This document shows positions 28,635 through 37,200 of a stretch of DNA of 64,000 nucleotides, one piece after another; positions within the stretch are counted from its first letter, which is position 1; every line of letters starts with the position of its first letter. The DNA lies in assembly GCF_000633395.1 (NCBI RefSeq), contig NZ_AYMU01000013.1:1-64000 (forward strand), read 5' to 3'. The notes beneath the pieces are model-generated. The model was given only the letters and a program-made list of their open reading frames with translations, did no database searches and was not told the DNA's origin. The DNA is from Pseudomonas sp. PH1b (GTDB lineage: Bacteria > Pseudomonadota > Gammaproteobacteria > Pseudomonadales > Pseudomonadaceae). The position numbers were made by a program, and so were the translations under genes.

Positions 28635-28903
28635 TGCGGGTCGTCCTGCTCCTGCTCGGCAAACACCTGCCCTGTATTACGCAACTGGCCGGCTTCAATC
28701 TCCCGGTGGCCCAGGGCCAAAAGCCTCAACATGGCCAGGGTCGCTTGCTGTTTCTCAAAGCTCTGTACATCCATGACCAGCCGCTTGGCTTCAGCATTCT
28801 GGGTAACAACCTGCGGCTCGCGGCTCGCCGTCCGTTGCTTGGCGATCTCGGCGGTGTGGTTTTTCAGGTAGCTGATGAGCTTGATCTGGGATGAAAGCTT
28901 CAT
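28631..28903 (-). CDS. Phd/YefM-type antitoxin
   Basis: 90 residues: an N-terminal DNA-binding half (MKLSSQIKLISYLKNHTAEI, with VVTQNAEAKRLVMDVQSFEK as the Phd core) and a C-terminal toxin-binding helix (TLAMLRLLALGHREIEAGQ). The stop codon overlaps the start of the degraded toxin gene, the standard antitoxin-toxin layout. The antitoxin frame is intact although its partner is dead, so it is either a recent loss or retained, for example as an anti-toxin against related systems. Confidence 0.85.
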   Translation of the reverse strand: MKLSSQIKLISYLKNHTAEIAKQRTASREPQVVTQNAEAKRLVMDVQSFEKQQATLAMLRLLALGHREIEAGQLRNTGQVFAEQEQDDPQ

Positions 28904-29003
28904 GGGGCAGCTGGAAAGGCAGGGCTGAGCTTAGTCTTAATCCAGTTCTGTTGGGGGCGTACAGACCCGTGACTGTAGGGCTGAATGTCCGCGATCGAAT
29001 GAT

Positions 29004-29057
29004 TTCGCCGGCACGTCGGCTCCTGCGGGAGGGTGGCAGGAGCCGCTTGCCGGCGAA
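29004..29057. repeat. REPIN, degenerate
   Basis: TTCGCCGGCACGTCGGCTCC and GGCAGGAGCCGCTTGCCGGC form an inverted pair with a short spacer. It lies just beyond the end of the downstream chemoreceptor gene. Confidence 0.75.
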
Positions 29058-29065
29058 GTGGTTTC

Positions 29066-30958
29066 TCAGATCCGGAAGCTGCCCACCAGGTGCTGCAGGC
29101 GCTTGGCCTGTTGTTCCAGGTCGGCGCAGGCGCGCAGGGTGGCCTGCAGGTTTTCCACGCCCTCCTGGTTCAAGGTGTTGATCTCGGTGATGTCGACGTT
29201 GATCGACTCCACCACCGCGGTCTGCTCTTCGGTGGCGGTGGCCACCGACTGGTTCATGCCGTCGATCTCGCCGATGCGCTGGGTCACGCTGCCCAGGCGC
29301 TCGCCAGCCTGATTGGCGATGCCGACGCTGCTTTCGCTCTCGCGCTGGCTTTCGGTCATGGTGCCCACCGCTTCGCGGGCGCCCACCTGCAGTTCTTCGA
29401 TCATCTTCTGCACTTGCTGCGCCGAGTCCTGGGTGCGGTGGGCGAGGTTGCGCACTTCGTCCGCCACCACCGCGAAGCCACGTCCGGCTTCACCCGCCCG
29501 CGCCGCTTCGATGGCGGCGTTGAGGGCCAGCAGGTTGGTCTGTTGGGAAATGCTGGTGATGACCTCGAGGATCTGCCCGATGTTCACCGTGTTGCTGTTG
29601 AGGGTCTCGATGTTGTCGCAGGAGCTGCTGATCTTTGCCGACAGCTGATGCATGGCCGCGATGGTCTGGTCCACCACCTGCTGGCCGTCTTGCGCCAGGC
29701 TGCGGGCGTCGCTGGAATGCTGGGAGGCGAGGGCGGCGTTCTGGGCGATTTCCTGGGCGGCGGCGCCCAGTTGATTGATGGCCGCGGCCACGCTGCTGGT
29801 GCGTGAGGCCTGCTGGTCGGAGTTGAACATCGACGAGTTGGAGGCCGCTACCACCCGCAGCGCCACTTCGTTGACCTGGCCGGTGGCCGAGGAGACCTCG
29901 CGGATCGAGCTGTGGATGCGCTCGACGAAGCGGTTGAACGACAGGCCCAGGGTGCCGAATTCGTCGTGGCCGTGGATCACCAGGCGCTTGGTCAGGTCAC
30001 CTTCGCCTTCGGCGATGTCATGCATGGCCCGGCCCATCAGGTGCAGGGGCTGCATCAGCATGCGGATCAGCATGCCCAGCAGGCCGATGATGATCACCAC
30101 CGCAATCAGCATGGCGATGATCGCCGAGGTGCGAAATTCGCTGAGCATGCCGTAGGCGGTGTCCTTGTCCAGGACCAGGGCCACGTACCAGTCGGCCGAG
30201 GGCACGCCATTGATGTGGGTGAAGGAGATGAACTGGGTCTTGCCATCCAGTTGCACTTCCTTCAGGCCGGGACTGATGCGCGGCGCGCCAGCGGGATAGG
30301 CCTCGGCCAGGCTCTTGAGCACCTGCTTGCTGTCGGGATGGATCAGGATCTTGCCATCGGCGCTGACGATGAAGGCCTGGCCATGACCGCCGAAGTTCAG
30401 GGAGTTGATGATGCTGCTGATGTTCGACAGGTCGATGTCGGCACCGGCCACGCCGATCATCTGGTTCTGGTGCTGCACCGGGGTGGCGACGGTGATCACC
30501 AGCTTGCCCGACGAAGCGGCGATGTAGGGTTCGGTGACTATGGTCTGCTGGGCGCTGTTGGCCGCCTTGTACCAGCCGCGGGAGCGGGGGTCATAGTCGG
30601 CGGCGCGGTTGCCGGCGGGCACCGAGAACATCACGCCGTCCTGGCCGCCGAAGTAGCTGAGCTGGAAGTTGCCGGTGTAGGCGGGCAGGCCGATGCTGCG
30701 CTTCAGGCTATCGGTGCCGCTGCCATCGACGGCGATCTGCTGGGCCAGGGACTGCAGCAGCTGGATGCGACTTTCCAGCCAGGTCTGGATGTTGCTGGTG
30801 GTCAGGCTGCCCAGCTCCTGCATCGATGATTCGGTACTGCTGCGCAGGGCCTCGCGCTGTCGATAGTCGTTGAACAGAATAAAACAGGCGAACGCGACGG
30901 CGACCACAAGGGCGGCGGCCAGCAGGATCTTGTGGCTGAACTTCATATTTCTGGTCAT
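29066..30958 (-). CDS. Methyl-accepting chemotaxis protein, amino-acid (PctA-like) dCache type
   Basis: 630 residues: an N-terminal membrane helix, a periplasmic double-Cache domain (about 40-280), a second helix (about 285-305), HAMP, and a signalling domain with the hairpin tip [20 protein letters not shown]. The ligand domain carries the residues used to define amino-acid-binding dCache sensors: [11 protein letters not shown] (Arg, Trp, Tyr), [20 protein letters not shown] (Tyr) and GVAGADIDL (Asp). It is therefore predicted to sense L-amino acids, as PctA/B/C do. No CheR-binding pentapeptide is present (ends LVGSFRI). The start could be ATG 30958 or 30946; neither has a strong ribosome-binding site. 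Confidence 0.88.
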   Translation of the reverse strand: MTRNMKFSHKILLAAALVVAVAFACFILFNDYRQREALRSSTESSMQELGSLTTSNIQTWLESRIQLLQSLAQQIAVDGSGTDSLKRSIGLPAYTGNFQLSYFGGQDGVMFSVPAGNRAADYDPRSRGWYKAANSAQQTIVTEPYIAASSGKLVITVATPVQHQNQMIGVAGADIDLSNISSIINSLNFGGHGQAFIVSADGKILIHPDSKQVLKSLAEAYPAGAPRISPGLKEVQLDGKTQFISFTHINGVPSADWYVALVLDKDTAYGMLSEFRTSAIIAMLIAVVIIIGLLGMLIRMLMQPLHLMGRAMHDIAEGEGDLTKRLVIHGHDEFGTLGLSFNRFVERIHSSIREVSSATGQVNEVALRVVAASNSSMFNSDQQASRTSSVAAAINQLGAAAQEIAQNAALASQHSSDARSLAQDGQQVVDQTIAAMHQLSAKISSSCDNIETLNSNTVNIGQILEVITSISQQTNLLALNAAIEAARAGEAGRGFAVVADEVRNLAHRTQDSAQQVQKMIEELQVGAREAVGTMTESQRESESSVGIANQAGERLGSVTQRIGEIDGMNQSVATATEEQTAVVESINVDITEINTLNQEGVENLQATLRACADLEQQAKRLQHLVGSFRI

Positions 30959-31240
30959 TAAGTGAACTACCGCGAGGGGCTGGTCAACGAGGGGCGTCAA
31001 TTTGCCACAGTAGAGGGCTTTGCGCTGCAGTTATGTCGACTGGCCAGCATCGAACATGAGGCCATCGCCGGGAAAGCCGACGAAGTGCAGGCAGCGGGAA
31101 AAAGGTGATTGATTTGCAGAGGAAAATGCCCGAGTTGCCAGGCAACAAATACCCGGCGCTGCGGGGAACCAGATGGGGGTTTTCTCTTCTAAGCTTCTGG
31201 TTGGCCGCCAGGCCTTCCCCCTTTTGTCCAGGAGTTCACC

Positions 31241-31495
31241 ATGTCCCTGCGTTCTCTCGCTCTGTTGTCGTTCTGCGTGCTGCTGGCCGCGTGCAGCAAG
31301 GTCAATCAGGAAAACTATTCCAAGCTGTCGGCGGGCATGCCCAAGGCCGAGGTAGAACAGCTGCTGGGCAAGCCAACGGACTGTTCAGGCGCGCTGGGCA
31401 TGTCCAGTTGCACCTGGGGCGACAAGAACAGCTTTATCAGCGTGCAGTATGCCGGTGACAAGGTGCTGATGTTTTCCGGGCAAGGCCTGAAGTAA
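31241..31495 (+). CDS. Small lipoprotein, BamE/SmpA-like fold
   Basis: 84 residues. The lipoprotein signal peptide ends with lipobox LLAACS (Cys at about residue 18). The rest (YSKLSAGMPKAEVEQLLGKPTDC, then CTWGDKNSFISVQYAGDKV) has the 'GM...EV...LG.P' pattern of BamE/OmlA-like small lipoproteins. AGGAGTTCACC precedes the ATG. Two extra cysteines could form a disulfide. It is probably an envelope protein; specific role unknown. Confidence 0.8.
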   Translation: MSLRSLALLSFCVLLAACSKVNQENYSKLSAGMPKAEVEQLLGKPTDCSGALGMSSCTWGDKNSFISVQYAGDKVLMFSGQGLK

Positions 31496-31528
31496 AAACC
31501 GGGGCTTCGGGCCCACGGGAGAAAAATA

Positions 31529-32098
31529 ATGATGCGTTTTGTATTCACTCTTCTGGTCGGCCTGCTTTTGGCCGGCTGCGCCACGTCCCGGGACGATTCG
31601 CTGGCGCCCAAGACCGTCAACCACGTCGATCTCAAGCGTTACCAAGGGACCTGGTACGAGCTGGCGCGGTTGCCGATGTATTTCCAGCGCAACTGCGCGC
31701 AATCCGAGGCTCGTTACACCTTGCTCCCGGATTCCACGGTGGCGGTGCTCAATCGCTGCCTGACCCCGCAGTGGAAGTGGGAAGAAGCGCGTGGCACGGC
31801 GACACCGCAGGTGCCGGGCAAGACCGACAAGCTGTGGGTCCAGTTCGACAACTGGTTCTCGCGGCTGCTGCCAGGGGCGACCAAGGGCGACTACTGGGTG
31901 CTGTATGTCAGCGATGACTACAAAACCGCGATTGTCGGTAACCCCAACCGGCGCTACCTGTGGCTGCTGTCGCGTACGCCGGAAGTCAACGAGACGGTGC
32001 GTGAAGAGTTGCTGAGCAAGGCTCGCCAGCAGGGTTATGACACCACGCGGCTGATCTGGCGGGTGTCGGATTCGGCCATGGCCCAGACTTCGAAATAA
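31529..32098 (+). CDS. blc: Outer-membrane lipocalin (Blc family)
   Basis: 189 residues. The lipoprotein signal ends LLLAGCATS (Cys about 16). Lipocalin motifs are present: KRYQGTWYELARLPMYFQRNC (GxW), YWVLYVSDDYKTAIVGNPNRRYLWLLSRTP (TDY-like and Arg regions). Bacterial Blc proteins bind fatty acids or lysophospholipids at the outer membrane. GGGAG lies seven bases before ATG 31529. The upstream small lipoprotein ends 33 bases before, so the two may be an operon. The gene is followed directly by a REPIN. Confidence 0.9.
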   Translation: MMRFVFTLLVGLLLAGCATSRDDSLAPKTVNHVDLKRYQGTWYELARLPMYFQRNCAQSEARYTLLPDSTVAVLNRCLTPQWKWEEARGTATPQVPGKTDKLWVQFDNWFSRLLPGATKGDYWVLYVSDDYKTAIVGNPNRRYLWLLSRTPEVNETVREELLSKARQQGYDTTRLIWRVSDSAMAQTSK

Positions 32099-32105
32099 GC
32101 TCATC

Positions 32106-32171
32106 CGTAGGAGCCGGCTTGCCGGCGAAGGCGCTCGTGAGAATGCTTTCGCCGGCAAGCCGGCTCCTGCG
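32106..32171. repeat. REPIN between convergent blc and hutF
   Basis: GTAGGAGCCGGCTTGCCGGC and GCCGGCAAGCCGGCTCCTGC flank a short spacer, filling nearly all of the 81 bases between the blc stop and hutF stop. Such an element may serve as a bidirectional RNA end. Confidence 0.9.
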
Positions 32172-32179
32172 GGTTGGGG

Positions 32180-33544
32180 TCAGTTGAGCAGGTCGCGCAG
32201 GACCTGGGTGAAGGCCCGGCTACTGTCTTCTTCGGCAGCGTGGCGCCCGTCACGCACCAGCCACTGGCCACCCACCATCACGTCCCTCACCTGGCGGTCG
32301 CCGCCGGCAAACAGCCAGCGGTTGAGAATCCCGTCGCCATCGGCGGTGGCCAGATAGGGGTCGTTGCCATCGAGCACCAGCCAGTCGGCGCGCTTGCCCA
32401 CCGCCAAGGCGCCGATGGCCTGCCCCAGGGCCTGGGCGCCGCCGTCCAGGGCTGCGTCGTACAGGGTCCGGCCGACCATGGGCTGGTCCGGGCGATACAG
32501 GCGGTTGCGCCGCTGATCCCGCAGGCGCTGGCCGTACTCCAGCCAGCGCAACTCTTCCACCAGGCTCAATGACACATGGCTGTCGGAACCGATACCCAGA
32601 CGGCCCCCTTGAGCGAGGAAGTCCACCGCCGGGAAGATGCCGTCACCCAGGTTGGCCTCGGTGGTCAGGCACAGGCCGGCAATGGCCTGGCTCCTGGCCA
32701 TGAGGCTGACTTCCTCGGCGTTGGCGTGGGTGGCGTGCACCAGGCACCAGCGCTGATCCACCGCGACGTTTTCATACAGCCATTGCAGCGGACGCCGCCC
32801 GCTCCAGCCCAGGCAGTCATCGACTTCCTTCTGCTGTTCGGCAATGTGGATGTGCACCGGGCATTGCTGGTCGCTGGCGGCCAGCACTTCGCTGATCTGT
32901 TGCGGGGTGACCGCCCGCAGGGAATGAAAGCACAGGCCCAGTTGCTGGTTGGCCTGCTGGGCCAGCAAGGGCTGCAGGTGTTGCTGCAGCTTGAGGTAGT
33001 TGTCCGTGCTGTTGATAAAGCGGCGCTGGCCATCATTGGGTGTCTGGCCGCCGAATCCCGAGTGGCTGTACAGCACGGGCAGCAGGGTCAGGCCGATACC
33101 GCTGCTGGCGGCTGCCTGGCTGATGCGCCGGGACAGTTCGGCAGGGTCGGCATAGGGCTGGCCGTCGGTGTCGTGATGCACGTAGTGGAACTCGGCCACC
33201 GAGGTATAGCCGGCCTTGAGCATCTCGATGTACAGCTGGCGAGCGATGATCTCCAGCTGTTCGGGGCTGATCTTGCCCACCAGGCGGTACATCAGGTCGC
33301 GCCAGGTCCAGAAGCTGTCATTGGGATTGCCGGCCACTTCCGCCAGCCCGGCCATGGCCCGCTGGAATGCATGGGAGTGCAGGTTGGGCATGCCCGGCAG
33401 CAGCGGGCCCTTGAGCCGTTCAGCACCTTCTGCGCTGGCATTGGCCTGCAGGTGAGTCAGTCGCCCGTCGGCACCGACCTCAAGACGTACATGGTTGGCC
33501 CATCCATCAGGCAGCAGTGCGCGCTCGGCAAAGAAGGCGGACAT
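32180..33544 (-). CDS. hutF: Formimidoylglutamate deiminase HutF
   Basis: Converts N-formimino-L-glutamate to N-formyl-L-glutamate plus ammonia, the fourth step of the five-step hut route. 454 residues, amidohydrolase fold. Metal ligands are visible in PNLHSHAFQRAM (HxH, about 55-57), LCFHSLRAV, VHIHIAEQQKEVDDC and a catalytic Asp region near GIGSDSHVS. MSAFFAERALLPDGWA is the normal family start. It is divergent from hutC, and the shared upstream region holds a HutC-type operator. Confidence 0.95.
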   Translation of the reverse strand: MSAFFAERALLPDGWANHVRLEVGADGRLTHLQANASAEGAERLKGPLLPGMPNLHSHAFQRAMAGLAEVAGNPNDSFWTWRDLMYRLVGKISPEQLEIIARQLYIEMLKAGYTSVAEFHYVHHDTDGQPYADPAELSRRISQAAASSGIGLTLLPVLYSHSGFGGQTPNDGQRRFINSTDNYLKLQQHLQPLLAQQANQQLGLCFHSLRAVTPQQISEVLAASDQQCPVHIHIAEQQKEVDDCLGWSGRRPLQWLYENVAVDQRWCLVHATHANAEEVSLMARSQAIAGLCLTTEANLGDGIFPAVDFLAQGGRLGIGSDSHVSLSLVEELRWLEYGQRLRDQRRNRLYRPDQPMVGRTLYDAALDGGAQALGQAIGALAVGKRADWLVLDGNDPYLATADGDGILNRWLFAGGDRQVRDVMVGGQWLVRDGRHAAEEDSSRAFTQVLRDLLN

Positions 33545-33578
33545 GGTTCAAGCACCCCATCGTAGGTTGTTTGTTATT

Positions 33579-33588
33579 TGTATATACA
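33579..33588. promoter_or_regulatory. HutC-type operator in the hutF/hutC divergence
   Basis: TGTATATACA is a perfect palindrome, set in TTTGTATATACATATACAGA (33577-33596). It shares the TGTA-N2-TACA core with the dyad upstream of hutU (35306-35319). A site here would let HutC control both hutF and its own operon. Confidence 0.65.
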
Positions 33589-33658
33589 TATACAGACGTT
33601 TGCCTGCCCGGTAAACTCCGGCAAGCTAGCCTCTTTCTCCGACCAACAAGGACCCATC

Positions 33659-34408
33659 GTGCCGACTCCGACTGCCACCTCGCTGCTGGCTGCCCATCTG
33701 GGCGATAGTCCGGCGCCCTTGTATGCCCGCGTCAAACAGATGATCACCCAGCAGATCGAGAGCGGAAACTGGCCGCCGCACTACCGTGTCCCGTCGGAAA
33801 GCGAGCTGGTCAGCCAACTGGGCTTCAGTCGCATGACCATCAACCGCGCACTGCGGGAGATGACTGCCGAAGGCATGCTGGTGCGCATGCAGGGCGTGGG
33901 CACTTTCGTCGCCGAGCCCAAGAGCCAGTCGGCGCTGTTCGAAGTGCACAACATCGCCGACGAGATCGCCTCCCGTGGCCATCGCCACACCTGCCAGGTC
34001 ATTACCCTGGGCGAGGAGGCTGCCGGCTCCGAGCGTGCGCTGGCCCTGGACATGCGCGAAGGGCAGAAGGTCTTCCATTCGCTGATCGTGCATTTCGAGA
34101 ACGACATCCCGGTGCAGATCGAGGATCGCTTCGTCAATGCGCTGGTGGCACCGGAGTATCTCAAGCAGGATTTCACCCTGCAGACTCCTTATGCCTACCT
34201 GTCCCAGGTGGCGCCGCTGACCGAGGGCGAGCATGTGGTGGAGGCGATTCTCGCCGAGCCCGAGGAATGCCGGCTGCTGCAGATCGAGCGGGGCGAGCCG
34301 TGCCTGCTGATCCGCCGTCGCACCTGGTCCGGGCGCCAGCCGGTGACGGCCGCGCGCCTGATCCACCCCGGTTCCCGTCACCGCCTTGAAGGACGCTTTC
34401 ATAAATGA
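33659..34408 (+). CDS. hutC: Histidine utilisation repressor HutC
   Basis: GntR/HutC-family repressor, released by urocanate. 249 residues: winged HTH at about 20-90 (YRVPSESELVSQLGFSRMTINRALREM) and a UTRA ligand domain with VQIEDRFVNALVAPEYL. I start at GTG 33659 (MPTPTATSLLAAHLGD), which has AAGGA seven bases upstream; an ATG at 33578 would start inside the operator. The TGA overlaps the hutD ATG (ATGA). Confidence 0.95.
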   Translation: MPTPTATSLLAAHLGDSPAPLYARVKQMITQQIESGNWPPHYRVPSESELVSQLGFSRMTINRALREMTAEGMLVRMQGVGTFVAEPKSQSALFEVHNIADEIASRGHRHTCQVITLGEEAAGSERALALDMREGQKVFHSLIVHFENDIPVQIEDRFVNALVAPEYLKQDFTLQTPYAYLSQVAPLTEGEHVVEAILAEPEECRLLQIERGEPCLLIRRRTWSGRQPVTAARLIHPGSRHRLEGRFHK

Positions 34409-34977
34409 TCCAGTCCACGCTGTTACGTGCCGCCGACTACCCGCGCATGCCCTGGAAGAACGGCGGTGGCAGCACTGAAGAGATCGCCCGCGATGCCGGC
34501 GCCGGCCTGGATGGCTTCGGCTGGCGCCTGTCGATTGCCGACATTGCCGAGTCCGGTGGCTTTTCCAGCTTTGCCGGGTATCAGCGGATCATTACCGTGC
34601 TGCAGGGCTCGGGCATGCAGCTCAGGGTCGATGGCGAGGAGGTGCGGCCCTTGCTGCCCTTCGATGCATTCGCCTTCAAGGGCGACAGTCAAGTGGACTG
34701 CACCTTGCTCGACGGGGCGATCCGCGACTTCAACCTGATCTATTCCCCCGAGCGCTACAGCGCCCGTTTGCAGTGGCTCGATGGCCAGCAGCGGTTCTTT
34801 ACCCAGGCGCACAGCGTGCTGGTGTTCAGCGCGGCCGAACAGGTGTGGGTGGATGTCAATAACGCGCCCGTGCAGGCCTTGGGTCGTTATGACTGCCTGC
34901 ACCTGGACGGCAATCTCCAGGTGCTGGAAATCGCCCTCGACGGGCATTGCTGCGTGATCGAGCTCAGCGGCGTCTGA
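34405..34977 (+). CDS. hutD: HutD family protein
   Basis: 190-residue cupin-like protein with family motifs YPRMPWKNGGGSTEEIARD, GWRLSIADIAESGGFSSFAGYQRI and FNLIYSPERYSA. HutD has been proposed, from work in P. fluorescens, to limit hut expression under high urocanate or formyl-glutamate, but its biochemical role is not settled. It is translationally coupled to hutC by a 4-base overlap. Confidence 0.92.
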   Translation: MIQSTLLRAADYPRMPWKNGGGSTEEIARDAGAGLDGFGWRLSIADIAESGGFSSFAGYQRIITVLQGSGMQLRVDGEEVRPLLPFDAFAFKGDSQVDCTLLDGAIRDFNLIYSPERYSARLQWLDGQQRFFTQAHSVLVFSAAEQVWVDVNNAPVQALGRYDCLHLDGNLQVLEIALDGHCCVIELSGV

Positions 34978-35128
34978 TCCATCCGCGGTTTCCCCCGGCC
35001 TGGGGGCATTGCAGAACTCCCTCTCTCCCTTGATCTGTACCTCGGTCCGTCCCGGACCGAGGCGTTCGATGCTGGGCAAGGCCTAGCCCCTGTATTCCCC
35101 CGCAAGCTGTTTCTTCTGTGCAGCAAAT

Positions 35129-35174
35129 TGTTACTGAACGCCCCAATACGGCGCAAAGGCGGGTTCTGGTAACA
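35129..35174. promoter_or_regulatory. Candidate CbrB activator half-sites
   Basis: TGTTAC (35129-35134) and GTAACA (35169-35174) are inverted half-sites identical to those of the CbrB consensus TGTTAC-N14-GTAACA, but here they are 34 bases apart. They lie 57-102 bases upstream of the sigma-54-like promoter of hutU, a normal enhancer distance. CbrAB control of hut is established in fluorescent pseudomonads. Confidence 0.45.
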
Positions 35175-35230
35175 GCGGCGCGCCTGACGAAAAACGCCAG
35201 CCCCCAAAAACCTGTCTAGCCAAAGCCCCG

Positions 35231-35246
35231 TGCCACAAGGGTTGCA
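35231..35246 (+). promoter_or_regulatory. Sigma-54-like promoter of the hutU operon
   Basis: TGCCACAAGGGTTGCA fits TGGCAC-N5-TTGCA at all positions but one. The mismatch is in the normally invariant -24 GG, which lowers confidence. Spacing and location, 143 bases upstream of the GTG start, are otherwise right. Confidence 0.5.
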
Positions 35247-35305
35247 GATTATTTCCGAGGTTTATCAGATTCCTCTCGATGGAGTTGGCCGCTTGATTGC
35301 ATATG

Positions 35306-35319
35306 CTTGTATGTACAAG
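35306..35319. promoter_or_regulatory. HutC-type operator upstream of hutU
   Basis: CTTGTATGTACAAG is a CTTGTA-N2-TACAAG inverted repeat. It lies about 48 bases downstream of the predicted transcript start, so bound HutC would act as a roadblock rather than by covering the promoter. Confidence 0.7.
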
Positions 35320-35388
35320 TAAATATGTGTGCGTAAGAGTCGATGGAATCCTCTTCGCACCTTGGACTCATCGCCGAGGAGTTTTTCC

Positions 35389-37071
35389 GTGACTGACAGC
35401 AAACCTACGAAATACCGGAACGTCGAAATTCGCGCTGCCCGTGGCAACAAGCTGACCGCCAAGAGCTGGCTGACCGAAGCGCCGCTGCGCATGCTGATGA
35501 ACAACCTCGACCCGGAAGTTGCCGAGAACCCCAAGGAACTGGTGGTCTACGGCGGTATCGGCCGCGCTGCGCGCAACTGGGAGTGCTACGACAAAATCGT
35601 CGCCGCCCTGACCGAGCTGAATGACGACGAAACCCTGTTGGTGCAATCCGGCAAGCCGGTGGGCGTGTTCAAGACCCACAGCAACGCGCCGCGGGTGCTG
35701 ATCGCCAACTCCAACCTGGTGCCGCACTGGGCCACCTGGGAACACTTCAACGAACTGGATGCCAAGGGCCTGGCCATGTACGGCCAGATGACCGCCGGCA
35801 GTTGGATCTACATCGGCAGCCAGGGCATCGTCCAGGGCACCTACGAGACCTTCGTCGAGGCCGGTCGCCAGCACTACAACGATGACCTCAAGGGCCGCTG
35901 GGTCCTGACCGCAGGCCTCGGCGGCATGGGTGGCGCCCAGCCACTGGCCGCGACCCTGGCCGGTGCCTGCTCGCTGAACATCGAGTGCCAACAGACCAGC
36001 ATCGATTTCCGCCTCAAGACCCGCTATGTCGACGAGCAGGCCAAGGACCTGGACGACGCCCTGGCGCGCATCGCCAAATACACTGCCGAAGGCCGCGCGA
36101 TCTCCATTGCCTTGTGCGGTAACGCCGCCGAGATTCTTCCGGAAATGGTCCGTCGCGGCGTGCGCCCGGACATGGTCACCGACCAGACCAGCGCCCACGA
36201 CCCGCTCAACGGCTACCTGCCGGCCGGCTGGACCTGGGACCAGTACCGCGAGCGCGCCAAGACCGAGCCTGCGGCGGTGGTCAAGGCGGCCAAGCAATCG
36301 ATGGCAGTGCACGTCAAGGCCATGCTCGACTTCCAGAAGCAGGGCATCCCGACCTTCGACTACGGCAACAACATCCGCCAGATGGCTCAAGAAGAAGGCG
36401 TCGAGAATGCCTTCGACTTCCCCGGTTTCGTCCCGGCCTATATTCGTCCGCTGTTCTGCCGCGGTATCGGTCCGTTCCGCTGGGCCGCACTGTCGGGTGA
36501 CCCGCAGGACATCTACAAGACCGACGCCAAGGTCAAGGAACTGATCCCCGACGACGCCCACCTGCACAACTGGCTGGACATGGCGCGCGAGCGCATCAGT
36601 TTCCAGGGCCTGCCAGCACGTATCTGCTGGGTCGGCCTGGGCCTGCGCGCCAAGCTCGGCCTGGCGTTCAACGAAATGGTGCGCAGCGGCGAACTGTCGG
36701 CGCCGATCGTCATCGGCCGCGACCACCTGGACTCCGGTTCCGTGGCCAGTCCGAACCGTGAAACCGAATCCATGCAGGACGGTTCCGATGCCGTGTCCGA
36801 CTGGCCATTGCTCAACGCCCTGTTGAACACCGCCAGCGGCGCGACCTGGGTTTCCCTGCACCACGGCGGCGGCGTCGGCATGGGCTTCTCCCAGCATTCG
36901 GGGATGGTCATCGTCTGCGACGGTACCGACGAAGCGGCCGAGCGCATCGCCCGGGTCCTGCACAACGATCCGGCCACCGGGGTCATGCGTCACGCCGACG
37001 CCGGTTATCAGATCGCTATCGATTGCGCCAAGGAACAGGGCCTGAACCTGCCGATGATCACCGGCCAATAA
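35389..37071 (+). CDS. hutU: Urocanate hydratase
   Basis: NAD-dependent conversion of urocanate to 4-imidazolone-5-propionate. 560 residues, typical length. Recognised by [13 protein letters not shown], the conserved ESGKPVGVF-type stretch ([13 protein letters not shown]), [22 protein letters not shown] (NAD binding, about 160-181) and [14 protein letters not shown] with a catalytic-region Cys in [13 protein letters not shown] start at GTG 35389 ([19 protein letters not shown]), seven bases after GAGGAG. It is the first gene of the ten-gene hutU-to-hutG transcription unit. Confidence 0.97.
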   Translation: MTDSKPTKYRNVEIRAARGNKLTAKSWLTEAPLRMLMNNLDPEVAENPKELVVYGGIGRAARNWECYDKIVAALTELNDDETLLVQSGKPVGVFKTHSNAPRVLIANSNLVPHWATWEHFNELDAKGLAMYGQMTAGSWIYIGSQGIVQGTYETFVEAGRQHYNDDLKGRWVLTAGLGGMGGAQPLAATLAGACSLNIECQQTSIDFRLKTRYVDEQAKDLDDALARIAKYTAEGRAISIALCGNAAEILPEMVRRGVRPDMVTDQTSAHDPLNGYLPAGWTWDQYRERAKTEPAAVVKAAKQSMAVHVKAMLDFQKQGIPTFDYGNNIRQMAQEEGVENAFDFPGFVPAYIRPLFCRGIGPFRWAALSGDPQDIYKTDAKVKELIPDDAHLHNWLDMARERISFQGLPARICWVGLGLRAKLGLAFNEMVRSGELSAPIVIGRDHLDSGSVASPNRETESMQDGSDAVSDWPLLNALLNTASGATWVSLHHGGGVGMGFSQHSGMVIVCDGTDEAAERIARVLHNDPATGVMRHADAGYQIAIDCAKEQGLNLPMITGQ

Positions 37072-37083
37072 CCACCCCCTCTC

Positions 37084-37161
37084 TGTAGGAGCCAGCTTGC
37101 TGGCGAAGCAAGCAGCGCGCTGCGTCAGACACAGCGCCGCGCGAGCAAGCTCGCTCCTACA
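37084..37161. repeat. REPIN between hutU and hutTu
   Basis: TGTAGGAGCCAGCTTGCTGG and GCGAGCAAGCTCGCTCCTAC are inverted around a 35-base spacer. Each arm is itself palindromic. It lies inside the transcribed hut operon and so would fold in the mRNA. Confidence 0.9.
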
Positions 37162-37200
37162 GCTGACATCGTCTGCAGTGCCCATAGAGGTTCGACGTCC

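Larger units (their letters stand above)
34978..35388. other. hutU control region
   Basis: The 411 bases between hutD and hutU hold, in order, a partial hairpin after hutD (GGTCCGTCCCGGACC near 35044-35058), CbrB-like half-sites (35129-35174), a sigma-54-like promoter (35231-35246), a HutC-type operator (35306-35319) and the hutU ribosome-binding site GAGGAG (35376-35381). Confidence 0.6.

Noticed and set aside
28891-29181. Short plus-strand frames around the antitoxin and chemoreceptor end
   Set aside because: No ribosome-binding site, and they overlap the REPIN and the well-supported chemoreceptor gene.
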